This document shows, piece by piece, positions 35,212 to 43,530 of a stretch of 52,062 nucleotides of DNA. The stretch covers positions 1 to 52,062 of the forward strand of contig JANXVE010000117.1 in assembly GCA_025351825.1 (NCBI GenBank), given 5' to 3'. This stretch comes from Chamaesiphon sp. 341R_metabat_111 (GTDB taxonomy: Bacteria; Cyanobacteriota; Cyanobacteriia; Cyanobacteriales; Chamaesiphonaceae). A program made the position numbers and the translations under genes. The notes beneath the pieces were generated by a model. It saw only the letters and a program-made list of their open reading frames with translations, did not search any database and was not told the origin of the DNA. How positions within the stretch are numbered: position 1 is the stretch's first letter; every line of letters starts with the position of its first letter.

Positions 35212-35679
35212 ATGAAGATAGATTTTCAGTTACATCGAGAGTGGATGCGGAGATCGATCGAGTTGGCTGCCAAGGCTGGGGCGGCTGGAGAGGTGCCAGT
35301 TGGGGCGATAATTATCAATCCAGCGGGTGAAATAATTGCTGAGGGTGAAAATCGGCGGGAACGAGATCGAGATCCGACGGCTCATGCGGAAATTGTGGCA
35401 ATTCGAGCGGCGGGTGCGGATCTAGACAGTTGGCATCTCGATCGATGTACCCTATATGTGACTCTAGAACCCTGTCCGATGTGTGCTGGTGCGATCGTGG
35501 CGGCGCGATTGGGGCTGCTAGTGTATGGTGCTGATGATGCCAAAACTGGGAGTATCCGCACGGTATTAAATATTCCTGACAGTGCGGCTTCCAATCATAA
35601 ATTGACTGTGATTGGCGGAATTTTGGAATCCGATTGCCGTCAACAATTGCAAGAGTGGTTTCGCCGTAAGCGATGTTAG
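35212..35679 (+). CDS. tadA: tRNA-specific adenosine deaminase
   Basis: TadA converts the wobble adenosine of tRNA-Arg(ACG) to inosine. The 155-residue protein has the zinc-deaminase signature: HAE (His58, proton-shuttle Glu60) and PCPMC (Cys88, Cys91). VPVGAIIIN and MCAGAIVAARLGLLVYGADDAKTGS are typical of TadA rather than cytidine deaminases. Start at ATG 35212 gives a normal length; ATG at the 12th codon is an alternative. Its stop overlaps the converging holB stop by three bases. Confidence 0.93.
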   Translation: MKIDFQLHREWMRRSIELAAKAGAAGEVPVGAIIINPAGEIIAEGENRRERDRDPTAHAEIVAIRAAGADLDSWHLDRCTLYVTLEPCPMCAGAIVAARLGLLVYGADDAKTGSIRTVLNIPDSAASNHKLTVIGGILESDCRQQLQEWFRRKRC

Positions 35680-36650
35680 CCAAATATTCCGCCAATTTTC
35701 ATGAAAGTACATTCCCACACCAGTCGGGGTTGAACGTATGCGAGTAAATGCGATCGAGTCTGTTCTAGTATCTCCACAATTTGGGGCACCCGCGATCGTT
35801 GCCAATAAGTATATTGGAGATAGTCTACCAGCCACAATTGCTCGGATGAGTCCAAATCTCGATCGATCTGACTGGCCAATTCTAGTCCCTGACGACGGGT
35901 AAATGGTAGTTTAGTCAAATTTGCTATTAAGTCTTCAGGGATGGCTTGAAGCTGCTCCCAGATGGCAATGGCTGCGCCTGGACTACCTTGGGCTAAACCT
36001 AGAATTTCTGGTCGCGCTAAGATTTCAGCTTTGCCGAGTTTTGTCAAGATTTCAGTCATTAGAGATCGATCGAGTCGTTGAAATGATACCTGCTGACAGC
36101 GAGATACGATCGTTGGCAGTAGTGATTCTACGCTGGTGGCGATCGTGATAATCGTCGCTTTTCCTGGCTCTTCCAAGGTCTTGAGTAGAGCATTGGCGGC
36201 ACCTTCAGCCATCGTCTCGGCATGTTCGATCGCAATTACCGATCTTTCACCCAACAGCGGCGGACGCGAGAGAAATCGACTGATTTCGCGAATTTGTTCG
36301 ATCCTAATTTGGGGTGGTGCTTTCTTTTTTACACCTGCGGCGGCGGCTTCTGCGGCGGAGAGCAGTTTATCTTGATGCTTGTATGTTGGTGCTACCCACA
36401 ACACATCGGGGTGATTTCCTTGGCGGAGCTTCTGCTTGACTAATAACTTTGCAGCCAGCGGATCTGTGCCTGAGACTGGTGCTGATGCGTCAAAAATTAG
36501 TTCAATAAAGCATCTCGCCGCCAAACTTTTGCCGATCCCATCCGCGCCATGAAAAAGGTATGCAGGTGACAAGCGTTGTTTGACGATCGATTGTGTCAAT
36601 AGTTCGACAGCTTGAGTTTGTCCCAGTAATGCAGAACTAAATTCAGTCAA
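35676..36650 (-). CDS. holB: DNA polymerase III delta' subunit
   Basis: A clamp-loader subunit of 324 residues. The N-terminal AAA+ fold shows FHGADGIGKSLAARCFIEL (Walker A region near residue 36-43), a KAPPQIRIEQIREISRFLSRPP segment, VIAIEHAETMAEGAANALLKTLEEPGKATIITI and the sensor-1 region SLLPTIVSRCQQVSF (SRC motif). The zinc-binding cysteines of other delta' and tau proteins are not seen. Its 3' end overlaps tadA. It is divergent from the response regulator. Confidence 0.92.
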   Translation of the reverse strand: MTEFSSALLGQTQAVELLTQSIVKQRLSPAYLFHGADGIGKSLAARCFIELIFDASAPVSGTDPLAAKLLVKQKLRQGNHPDVLWVAPTYKHQDKLLSAAEAAAAGVKKKAPPQIRIEQIREISRFLSRPPLLGERSVIAIEHAETMAEGAANALLKTLEEPGKATIITIATSVESLLPTIVSRCQQVSFQRLDRSLMTEILTKLGKAEILARPEILGLAQGSPGAAIAIWEQLQAIPEDLIANLTKLPFTRRQGLELASQIDRDLDSSEQLWLVDYLQYTYWQRSRVPQIVEILEQTRSHLLAYVQPRLVWECTFMKIGGIFG

Positions 36651-36943
36651 GTTTCAAGTCGTTCGAGTCTTTATTGGAAACTAGATCGTGAGGCACTAAT
36701 CATAATTTTAGCCAAAGATGATGGTAAACTCCAACTATTCAGCCATTGTAGTTAGATATAGTGTAAACATTAGCCTGTCATTCACTATCCACTTAATAAA
36801 TAACTCGATCGAGATGGCACTGTCGCGCCGTTGCCTGGGTACACTATGGGAAAGTAACGTCAATTGCTGACGAAGCCTGCTAGCAGCATCGATCGGATGT
36901 CGCACTCACCCAAATACGTGGATGATTATTTACGCGAGTTACT

Positions 36944-37894
36944 ATGAACACGACTGAACCCAACCTTCAACGAATTTTATTAGTTGATGATGACCTCGTA
37001 GTTCGGGCTAAAGTCAGTGAGTCATTGGAACAAGATGGCTTTGAGGTGATCCTCGCCAAGAATGGCAACGACGGGATTGCCGCCTATCAGCAACATCGCC
37101 CCGATTTGATTCTGGTTGATGCGGTGATGCCGATTTTAGATGGCTTTGAATTTTGTGAGCAGCTCAAGAATCTCGGTGAACGGTTGACACCGATTTTAAT
37201 GATTACTTCTCTCGATGATAATGAATCAGTCGATCGAGCTTTTGCATCTGGAGCTACAGACTATATTACCAAGCCAATTAACTTAACGGTTCTGCGTCAA
37301 CGGGTACGGAATTTAGTGCGCCAGTCGCATCTGATCAAAAATCAACTAACCGAACTGCAACAGGCAAATCAAGATCTCAAACTATTAGCAAATCTAGATA
37401 GTCTCACAAAATTGTCTAATCGGCGCGGCTTTGACGACTACATCCAGAAAGAGTGGGATCGGATGAAACGGATCAAAGCTCCGCTATCTTTGATTATGTG
37501 CGATGTAGATTTCTTCAAACATTATAACGATAGATATCTCCATCCCAATGGCGATAAATGTCTAGTTAAAGTAGCCATGTCCATGCGAAGCACCGTTCGC
37601 AGGAGTGGCGATTTAGTTGCTCGTTATGGTGGTGAAGAATTTGCGATCGTTCTCCCAAACACAGATGCTTTAGGAGCCGTTTCTGTTGGTGAAAATGTCC
37701 GCTCGGCAGTCAAAGGACTGCAAATCACCCATGAAGCCTCAGCCGTTTGCCCCTACGTCACCGTCAGCGTGGGCGTATCCACAATTATCCCCAATAGTGA
37801 AAATGATTTTCCAGCCTTGATTAATGCAGCCGATCGGGCCTTATATCAAGCCAAGTCCCAAGGACGCGATCGAGTCACCATGATTGTCGCCTAG
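36944..37894 (+). CDS. Response regulator with GGDEF diguanylate cyclase domain
   Basis: A 316-residue REC-GGDEF protein that should make cyclic di-GMP on phosphorylation. The receiver (residues 10-125) has the acidic pair Asp15/Asp16, phospho-acceptor Asp59 in ILVDAVMP, Thr and Lys in ITSLDDN and YITKPI. The cyclase domain (about 148-313) has DSLTKLSNRRGFD, the metal-binding CDVDFFKHYND and the active GGEEF (about 229-233). RSGD five residues before it is the RxxD inhibitory site, so product inhibition is expected. No histidine kinase lies beside it. Confidence 0.94.
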   Translation: MNTTEPNLQRILLVDDDLVVRAKVSESLEQDGFEVILAKNGNDGIAAYQQHRPDLILVDAVMPILDGFEFCEQLKNLGERLTPILMITSLDDNESVDRAFASGATDYITKPINLTVLRQRVRNLVRQSHLIKNQLTELQQANQDLKLLANLDSLTKLSNRRGFDDYIQKEWDRMKRIKAPLSLIMCDVDFFKHYNDRYLHPNGDKCLVKVAMSMRSTVRRSGDLVARYGGEEFAIVLPNTDALGAVSVGENVRSAVKGLQITHEASAVCPYVTVSVGVSTIIPNSENDFPALINAADRALYQAKSQGRDRVTMIVA

Positions 37895-38291
37895 ATCGAC
37901 TATTACTCGGTGGCGCAAGTGAGGATACTATTTGTCTACTCTAGTCACCGATTTCCCCGCTCCCCGCTTTCAAAAATAGCAACTAGATTTACGCTGTAGA
38001 CTACCAGTTTGTTAAGGAATTATTCAATCCCCGTATCCACAGATGGGGATCGCATATAGTGTTTAGCAGGTACAGTTGCTAATAGCTTGGCTCCAAAAAA
38101 GCTACTTAAAGTAGCTACCTGTCTGCGATTTTTCAGCTTAATGCTGCTAATGTCATGAAAGTTTTCTGACAAAGCTGCAAAAAATCTATCTTTATTATTC
38201 GATCGCCAATAATTATCTAAACACTAGACTTTCCAGCCGCTCCGCCAACTATATTAATTAATCTATTGGGCATCTCCCGATTTCCCTGCCT
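37895..38291. other. Intergenic region upstream of ndhD
   Basis: This 397-bp stretch has no convincing reading frame. A perfect 17-base palindrome, AGCTACTTAAAGTAGCT at about 38099-38115, is the only clear structure and could be an attenuator or operator. No RNA gene is recognised. Confidence 0.5.
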
Positions 38292-39869
38292 ATGACTAAC
38301 TTTCCCTGGCTCACGACGATCATTCTGTTCCCCGTCCTCGCGTCCCTCGCGATTCCGATTATCCCCGACAAAGATGGGCGAACAGTGCGCTGGTATGCCC
38401 TGATTGTGGGGTTGCTTGACTTTATCCTGATCGTCTACACCTTTGCAAATCACTATGATATGCATACCGATCGACTCCAATTGGTCGAAAGTTATAGTTG
38501 GATCGCTCAACTGGACTTAAAATGGTCAGTTGGAGTCGATGGGATCTCGATGCCCCTAGTACTACTCACAGGCTTTGTCAGCACCCTAGCCATCCTAGCA
38601 GCTTGGCCAGTTACCTTCAAACCCAAGCTATTTTACTTCCTGATGTTGGTGATGTACGGCGGACAGATTGCCGTCTTTACCGTTCAGGATATGCTGCTAT
38701 TTTTCCTCGTCTGGGAGCTAGAGCTGCTCCCTGTCTACTTATTCCTGTCAGTTTGGGGCGGTAAGAAACGACTATACGCTTCGACCAAATTTATCCTTTA
38801 TACTGCTGGTGGCTCCCTCTTCATCCTGGTAGCAGCCTTAGCGATGGGATTCTACGGTGATACTGTCACCTTCGACATGCGGGCATTAGCTGCCAAAGAC
38901 TACACCCACAATTTCCAGCTCTTTATGTATGCGGGATTATTAATCGCCTATGGCGTGAAATTACCGATTATCCCGCTTCATACCTGGCTCCCCGATGCAC
39001 ATGGCGAAGCAACAGCCCCCGTCCACATGCTGCTAGCAGGTGTGTTGTTAAAAATGGGTGGCTATGCCCTGATTCGGATGAATGCGGGAATGTTGCCCGA
39101 TGCCCACGCCACTTTTGCACCACTGCTAATTGTGTTGGGAGTAGTGAATATTGTCTACGCTGCCTTAACTTCATTTGCCCAGCGCAACCTCAAGCGGAAG
39201 ATTGCTTATTCTTCAATTTCCCACATGGGATTTGTGCTAATCGGGATTGCTTCTTTCACCGATTTGGGAATGAGTGGCGCAGTCCTACAAATGGTATCTC
39301 ACGGCTTAATCGGCGCGAGTTTATTCTTCCTAGTTGGAGCTACATACGATCGCACCCACACCTTGATGCTAGATGAAATGGGCGGTGTCGGTCAAAAAAT
39401 GAAGAAAATCTTTGCGATGTTCATAGCCTGCTCGATGGCATCTCTCGCATTACCAGGCATGAGTGGCTTCGTCGCAGAGCTGATGGTATTTGTCGGCTTT
39501 GCTACTAGCGATGCCTACAATCTCCAGTTTAAAGTGATCATGGTCTTGATTGCCGCGATCGGCGTTGTCCTCACCCCCATCTATCTACTCTCAATGCTGC
39601 GGGAAATCTTCTACGGCGAGGAAAATAAAAAGCTAGTCGAGAAAGAAGAATTAATCGATGCCGAACCCAGAGAAGTGTTCATTATCGCCTGTCTCCTGGT
39701 ACCAATCATCGGTGTCGGCTTCTATCCCAAACTCCTCACCCAGATTTACGATACAACTACAACATCGCTCACCGCACATCTGCGAGATTCTGTGCCAGCA
39801 CTTGTCGCCCACAGACAATCTACTCCGGTTGCGCTGGGAGAGTCGATCCAAGCACCAAAAATTAATTAA
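38292..39869 (+). CDS. ndhD: NAD(P)H-quinone oxidoreductase subunit 4
   Basis: NdhD is a proton-pumping antiporter-like subunit of the thylakoid NDH-1 complex used in respiration and cyclic electron flow. The 525-residue protein has about 14 hydrophobic segments, with the conserved [21 protein letters not shown] (key Glu in TM5), [43 protein letters not shown] (TM7-8 with Lys and His), and [19 protein letters not shown]. It resembles the NdhD1 branch paired with ndhF1. It is a single gene here. Confidence 0.96.
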   Translation: MTNFPWLTTIILFPVLASLAIPIIPDKDGRTVRWYALIVGLLDFILIVYTFANHYDMHTDRLQLVESYSWIAQLDLKWSVGVDGISMPLVLLTGFVSTLAILAAWPVTFKPKLFYFLMLVMYGGQIAVFTVQDMLLFFLVWELELLPVYLFLSVWGGKKRLYASTKFILYTAGGSLFILVAALAMGFYGDTVTFDMRALAAKDYTHNFQLFMYAGLLIAYGVKLPIIPLHTWLPDAHGEATAPVHMLLAGVLLKMGGYALIRMNAGMLPDAHATFAPLLIVLGVVNIVYAALTSFAQRNLKRKIAYSSISHMGFVLIGIASFTDLGMSGAVLQMVSHGLIGASLFFLVGATYDRTHTLMLDEMGGVGQKMKKIFAMFIACSMASLALPGMSGFVAELMVFVGFATSDAYNLQFKVIMVLIAAIGVVLTPIYLLSMLREIFYGEENKKLVEKEELIDAEPREVFIIACLLVPIIGVGFYPKLLTQIYDTTTTSLTAHLRDSVPALVAHRQSTPVALGESIQAPKIN

Positions 39870-39991
39870 CACCCTTCAGAGTGCCGATGTAAACACCCTG
39901 ACTGATTAGATCTGTGAGACTCGATCGAACCTGTTGGCGATCGAGTTATCATAGTCTCACTCCCTAGATTTCTAAGCACTTGTTCAATCTT

Positions 39992-40065
39992 CGGGATGTA
40001 GCGCAGCTTGGTAGCGCACTGCTTTCGGGAAGCAGGGGTCGGAGGTTCAAATCCTCTCATCCCGA
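39992..40065 (+). tRNA. tRNA-Pro (CGG)
   Basis: A 74-nt cloverleaf without encoded CCA. Acceptor CGGGATG pairs with CATCCCG; the anticodon stem CTGCT/AGCAG closes a TTCGGGA loop with anticodon CGG at 40026-40028; the T arm is GGAGGTTCAAATCCTC. The integrase gene starting 150 bp downstream makes its 3' half a likely attachment site. Confidence 0.95.
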
Positions 40066-40081
40066 CTAGGCTGAAATTAAT

Positions 40082-40134
40082 ACACAGAAGAGTTCCTAGA
40101 AGACAGCGCATGTCATCGAGGAACTTTTCTGTGT
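40082..40134 (+). terminator. Hairpin after tRNA-Pro
   Basis: ACACAGAAGAGTTCCT (40082-40097) pairs with AGGAACTTTTCTGTGT (40119-40134), 16 bp with one G-U. It may terminate the tRNA transcript, or be part of the attachment region of the island. Confidence 0.65.
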
Positions 40135-40214
40135 CAATAAGGTTTTTATGAAGTGTTCATAAGTGGTCTTAGCTGGTTGAAATTTACACCGCTATTTACA
40201 CCGCTCGAATACAA

Positions 40215-41318
40215 ATGAAAGTTGGAATTCAAAATAAAGAAGGTCGCCTCATCCTTGTCTGGAATGACGGGAAACGTCGCACGATGGCGATCGGGGCAGC
40301 AGACAACAAAGGCAGCAGAGCAGCAGCTCAGAGAAAGAAGGCTGAAATCGAGCAAGACTGGATTACTGGGCATTACGATCGAACCTTGCTCAAGTACAAG
40401 CCCCGAATATTGGGCAAGTCTGCTACCGAGATATCAGTTCCAGAATTGTTCGATCGCTTCACAAAGTACCAAGCCAAGGAGGAAGGGCTATCCCAGTCCT
40501 CGATCGTGACTCGGTACATAGCACTGAGAAAGATGCTAGAGAAAGTTCTCAATGTTCCAGCCAACATGATCGGGAAGAAAGAAGTTGAACGATTTGCAGA
40601 TGTCTGTGCTAAAACGCTGCAATCTTCCACCTCAAAAGCCAGGATTGGGCTGTTGGTGAAGTGTTGGGACTGGGCTAAGGGTAAGTATCATGTGGCGGAA
40701 GACAACCCCTTCCGTGGGCTTGATAATCGGTTTAAATCGCAGCAGAAGAAACCACCGCAACCATTTTCAGCCTTGGAAGTGCGGGCTATTCTGGATGGCT
40801 TTCGGTCGAGTAAATATTATTCCCCGTATGCCGATTTTGTAGCTTTTCTATTTGGAGTTGGATGTCGGATTGGTGAGGCTGTCGGTCTACGGTGGGAAAA
40901 TGTAGCTGCTGACTTCACTAGCGTTTATATCTGCGAATCTATCACCAGGGGAGTTGTTGGGAGTACCAAGACCAAACGGTCGAGAACTGTGAACTTATCA
41001 CCCTCGATCGCTGCAATGTTAAAACAACGGAAGGAAAATTGTCATGCTAGTCCAGCCGATTTAGTCTTCACAACACCAACCGGATTATCGATTAACGATC
41101 GTAATTTCCGTCGCCGCGCCTGGACTAAAGTTTTACAGGCTGCGGAGGTGCCTTATCGGAAGCCTTATACCAATCGAAGTACCGCGATTAGTCATGCCCT
41201 CGCTGCTGGGCAGGATTACATTAGTGTGGCTAAAGCTGCTGGGCATTCGCCACAAGTACTTCATGATAATTACGCAAATATCATTGAAAGTCGATCTGTA
41301 TTTGTGGATTTTGATTAG
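40215..41318 (+). CDS. Tyrosine recombinase (integrase) of a tRNA-Pro island
   Basis: A 367-residue phage-type integrase. An N-terminal arm-binding/SAM-like core (residues about 70-175) precedes the catalytic domain: the first Arg in GVGCRIGEAVGLRWENV (near 218), a beta-hairpin Lys in STKTKRSRTVNL, the second Arg in KPYTNRSTAISHALAAG where the usual HxxR is YxNR, the HisII position in AAGHSPQVLHDNYAN and the nucleophile Tyr near 351. Its position next to tRNA-Pro is typical of tRNA-targeted islands. Codon use is mixed. Confidence 0.92.
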   Translation: MKVGIQNKEGRLILVWNDGKRRTMAIGAADNKGSRAAAQRKKAEIEQDWITGHYDRTLLKYKPRILGKSATEISVPELFDRFTKYQAKEEGLSQSSIVTRYIALRKMLEKVLNVPANMIGKKEVERFADVCAKTLQSSTSKARIGLLVKCWDWAKGKYHVAEDNPFRGLDNRFKSQQKKPPQPFSALEVRAILDGFRSSKYYSPYADFVAFLFGVGCRIGEAVGLRWENVAADFTSVYICESITRGVVGSTKTKRSRTVNLSPSIAAMLKQRKENCHASPADLVFTTPTGLSINDRNFRRRAWTKVLQAAEVPYRKPYTNRSTAISHALAAGQDYISVAKAAGHSPQVLHDNYANIIESRSVFVDFD

Positions 41319-41346
41319 TTGTAAACCATATCTGCAAACTCTATCT

Positions 41347-42654
41347 ATGTCCAATCACCAATTTACAGTCAAGCAAATCAGTAATTTTATCAAGAGAAAT
41401 AAAGACAAAAAAGGATGGCTAAATGCCAGAGATGTTCGATCGGGTAATATGTCATCGGCAGAAACAAGAAAGCTTATGTATTCAATATGTAATAATTATA
41501 AAATTGCTTTTGATAATGAACTTGTCTTTCAAGATGAGAGGTATGAGATTTGCTTTGAGCTAAATCAGAAAGATAGAATGATTGAGGATCTCGATCGTTT
41601 CGATTGTATCGTCTTAACGGATATAGCAATGATGGATATTCCATCAAAATCTTTGATAAATAACAAAACAACACCATCTGAATTTTCACACTGGAAATAT
41701 TTGCTAGGCGATTTCATAAGAGTGTTTAAAGCATTGTGTCGATATCAGAATGGTCAAAGTATTGATAATTTTGAATACTTTGATAGCTTTAAATACCCTG
41801 ACTATTCTGATGTCATTTATGATACTGAAGGGAGGTCAAAGGAGGAGGATGAGGAAACATACAGGAAAAATGTGGAGTTACACAAAAAAGATATTAAAAA
41901 ACATTTGCTATTGAATGTTCGTAAATTTATTAGTATGTACAAGGCTCTTAGAATCGGATGGAAGGAGATAAAAGACTTTTACCCTGATATTACTTACAAT
42001 ACTTTTTTTATTGCAATATTGCGGGGACACTATGATGAGAGATTTGTACATCCAATTAGTTGTTTAACTTCTCCAGAACAGCAGATAGTCCACTCACGAA
42101 AAACTGTTACGCTTTCAAACTTTCATGGAAATATTAAGCGTGAGCTTGAACGTTTGTCTGAAGAGGAAAATCCAGACGACTCTGACAGGGAATTATATAA
42201 ATTAACCTTGGAGCAATACAATCGAGAACCTCACAGCCAAGGCTTCGAGAATGCCTTCGCCATGCTAAAGAAAGTCGCACAAAAAGATCCTCAAGTAATG
42301 CAAATACTTATGGATTTCTATCAGGCTTTATCTATTGTTGGAAGATTTTCCGAACAATCAATGGATGAAAATTTTGCTAAATTCCTTGAACGCGATGGAA
42401 TAGGAGATTTTGTGTTGGATTACGATCCGAAATCGAATGATGCGTCCGCTGTCGATCGAGTGCTTTATCAGATCAAGGATGTAATGAGAGCAAGTAACGA
42501 CCCAAGAGTACGAGCTGCGGTATCAGACTGGGTGGAAGCCACAAGTAAAAGCCTTAACTTTGATGTCAAAATATCTCGACGAAACGAGCAAAGATCCAAA
42601 AAAGACAAAGCCTTAACTTTAGACTTATTGCTTTTTAACAGAAAAAATCGCTGA
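41347..42654 (+). CDS. Unrecognised island protein (435 aa)
   Basis: Not recognised. From ATG 41347, 28 bp after the integrase stop, it encodes 435 residues; earlier in-frame starts overlap the integrase gene and are unlikely. It is strikingly AT-rich and Lys/Asp/Asn-rich. Seen in it: an N-terminal helix-turn like VKQISNFIKRNKDKKGWLNARDVRSG, a long helical acidic middle (EEDEETYRKNVELHKKDIKKHL), a coil LKRELERLSEEEN-like segment and a basic tail RRNEQRSKKDKAL. No catalytic motif stands out. The neighbourhood suggests a role in control or maintenance of the island, which is inference. Confidence 0.65.
   Translation: MSNHQFTVKQISNFIKRNKDKKGWLNARDVRSGNMSSAETRKLMYSICNNYKIAFDNELVFQDERYEICFELNQKDRMIEDLDRFDCIVLTDIAMMDIPSKSLINNKTTPSEFSHWKYLLGDFIRVFKALCRYQNGQSIDNFEYFDSFKYPDYSDVIYDTEGRSKEEDEETYRKNVELHKKDIKKHLLLNVRKFISMYKALRIGWKEIKDFYPDITYNTFFIAILRGHYDERFVHPISCLTSPEQQIVHSRKTVTLSNFHGNIKRELERLSEEENPDDSDRELYKLTLEQYNREPHSQGFENAFAMLKKVAQKDPQVMQILMDFYQALSIVGRFSEQSMDENFAKFLERDGIGDFVLDYDPKSNDASAVDRVLYQIKDVMRASNDPRVRAAVSDWVEATSKSLNFDVKISRRNEQRSKKDKALTLDLLLFNRKNR
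42560..42606 (+). repeat. Imperfect direct repeat, copy 1
   Basis: TTGATGTCAAAATATCTCGA and the following 26 bp recur exactly 200 bp downstream at 42760-42806 with five transitions. This copy lies inside the 3' end of the 435-aa gene. Confidence 0.75.
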
Positions 42655-42726
42655 AAGCTTTACATACGCTGGGTTGTAATCGGTGGTTGACACAAATAGC
42701 TAAAAATCTCGATATAAATAGGTTTC

Positions 42727-42912
42727 ATGGCTTTTCAACCTCTTAAAGCAACGAGTCTCTTGATGTCAAAATATCTCGATGAAACAGGTAAAAATCCAAA
42801 AAAGATGTCGATCGATAGAAATTTCCAAAACTTTCCATCAAAATGGCCATTCTGTAGCTGGAATTCATCAGGACTATGTGGGATATTGATTGAGTCCTAC
42901 AGCCACTTCTGA
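42727..42912 (+). CDS. Possible small protein carrying repeat copy 2
   Basis: A 61-residue frame (or 49 from an internal ATG at 42763, MSKYLDETGKNPKKMS...). The direct repeat copy 2 (42760-42806) forms its centre, read in a different frame from copy 1. No family is recognised and it is short, so it may be only a remnant of a duplication. The 333-bp gap around it holds nothing else recognisable. Confidence 0.25.
   Translation: MAFQPLKATSLLMSKYLDETGKNPKKMSIDRNFQNFPSKWPFCSWNSSGLCGILIESYSHF
42760..42806 (+). repeat. Imperfect direct repeat, copy 2
   Basis: Second copy of the 46-bp repeat starting TTGATGTCAAAATATCTCGA, 200 bp after the first. Confidence 0.75.
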
Positions 42913-42988
42913 ACACCTCTGAGCCTAGATTTCAGCCTTTCCCGAAAATAATACCAAGCACCCCTTATCCACTTATCCATTCAAGCTT

Positions 42989-43264
42989 ATGGCAAAACAC
43001 AAAACTATTCCCCGTCCTCAACTCATCTGGCGACTAGTTCCCAGTAAAGAGATCTGCCAGCAGCTTGGGATATCTTACTCAACTCTTAAACGCTGGAGAA
43101 AGACGGAAGTAATTACAGAGGGTATCCATTGGCAGTATCAGCCAGGTACAAAAGCCCGCTTGCTCTGGAATCTCGACCTCATGCGGGATTGGGCATCAAA
43201 TTCTGGTACTCCTGCTCATGCTCGATCGATAGAACTCTTTGTCGCTAGTTTGCCCAGCTCGTAA
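42989..43264 (+). CDS. Helix-turn-helix protein, excisionase-like
   Basis: A 91-residue DNA-binding protein. Residues about 19-45 (VPSKEICQQLGISYSTLKRWRKTEVITEGIHW) form a winged or MerR-like helix-turn-helix, as in excisionases (recombination directionality factors) and small phage regulators. The rest is short and basic (GTKARLLWNLDLMRDWAS). Lying between the integrase and the replication gene, it is a good candidate for Xis or for the island's copy-number regulator; which one cannot be decided here. Confidence 0.72.
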   Translation: MAKHKTIPRPQLIWRLVPSKEICQQLGISYSTLKRWRKTEVITEGIHWQYQPGTKARLLWNLDLMRDWASNSGTPAHARSIELFVASLPSS

Positions 43265-43376
43265 ACAGTCCAAGTAAAAACGCCCTCATCGCTGGGGGCG
43301 ATAAAAATAAAAACAATATCTCAACTTTATGCCAAATTACCTTCTCATGAAAAGTATGGATATACGCCCTTAAATA

Positions 43377-43411
43377 GCAATCCCCTCAGATCTCAACTCT
43401 GAAGGGATTGC
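43377..43411 (+). terminator. Hairpin upstream of the primase-polymerase gene
   Basis: GCAATCCCCTCAGA (43377-43390) pairs with TCTGAAGGGATTGC (43398-43411), 13 of 14 bp. It is not followed by a T run, so it may be a regulatory structure in the leader of the replication gene rather than a terminator. Further on, ATGGGCG and CGCCCAT form a wider inverted repeat (about 43428-43494). Confidence 0.45.
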
Positions 43412-43530
43412 ATGAACTGGAGTTTCTATGGGCGGGACTCTAATTATGTAAATACTTGTGATACATCAGTAAACATAAGTATAACTCGCCCATTGGAACC
43501 TATTCAAGTCCTAAAAATGAGTGAACACCT

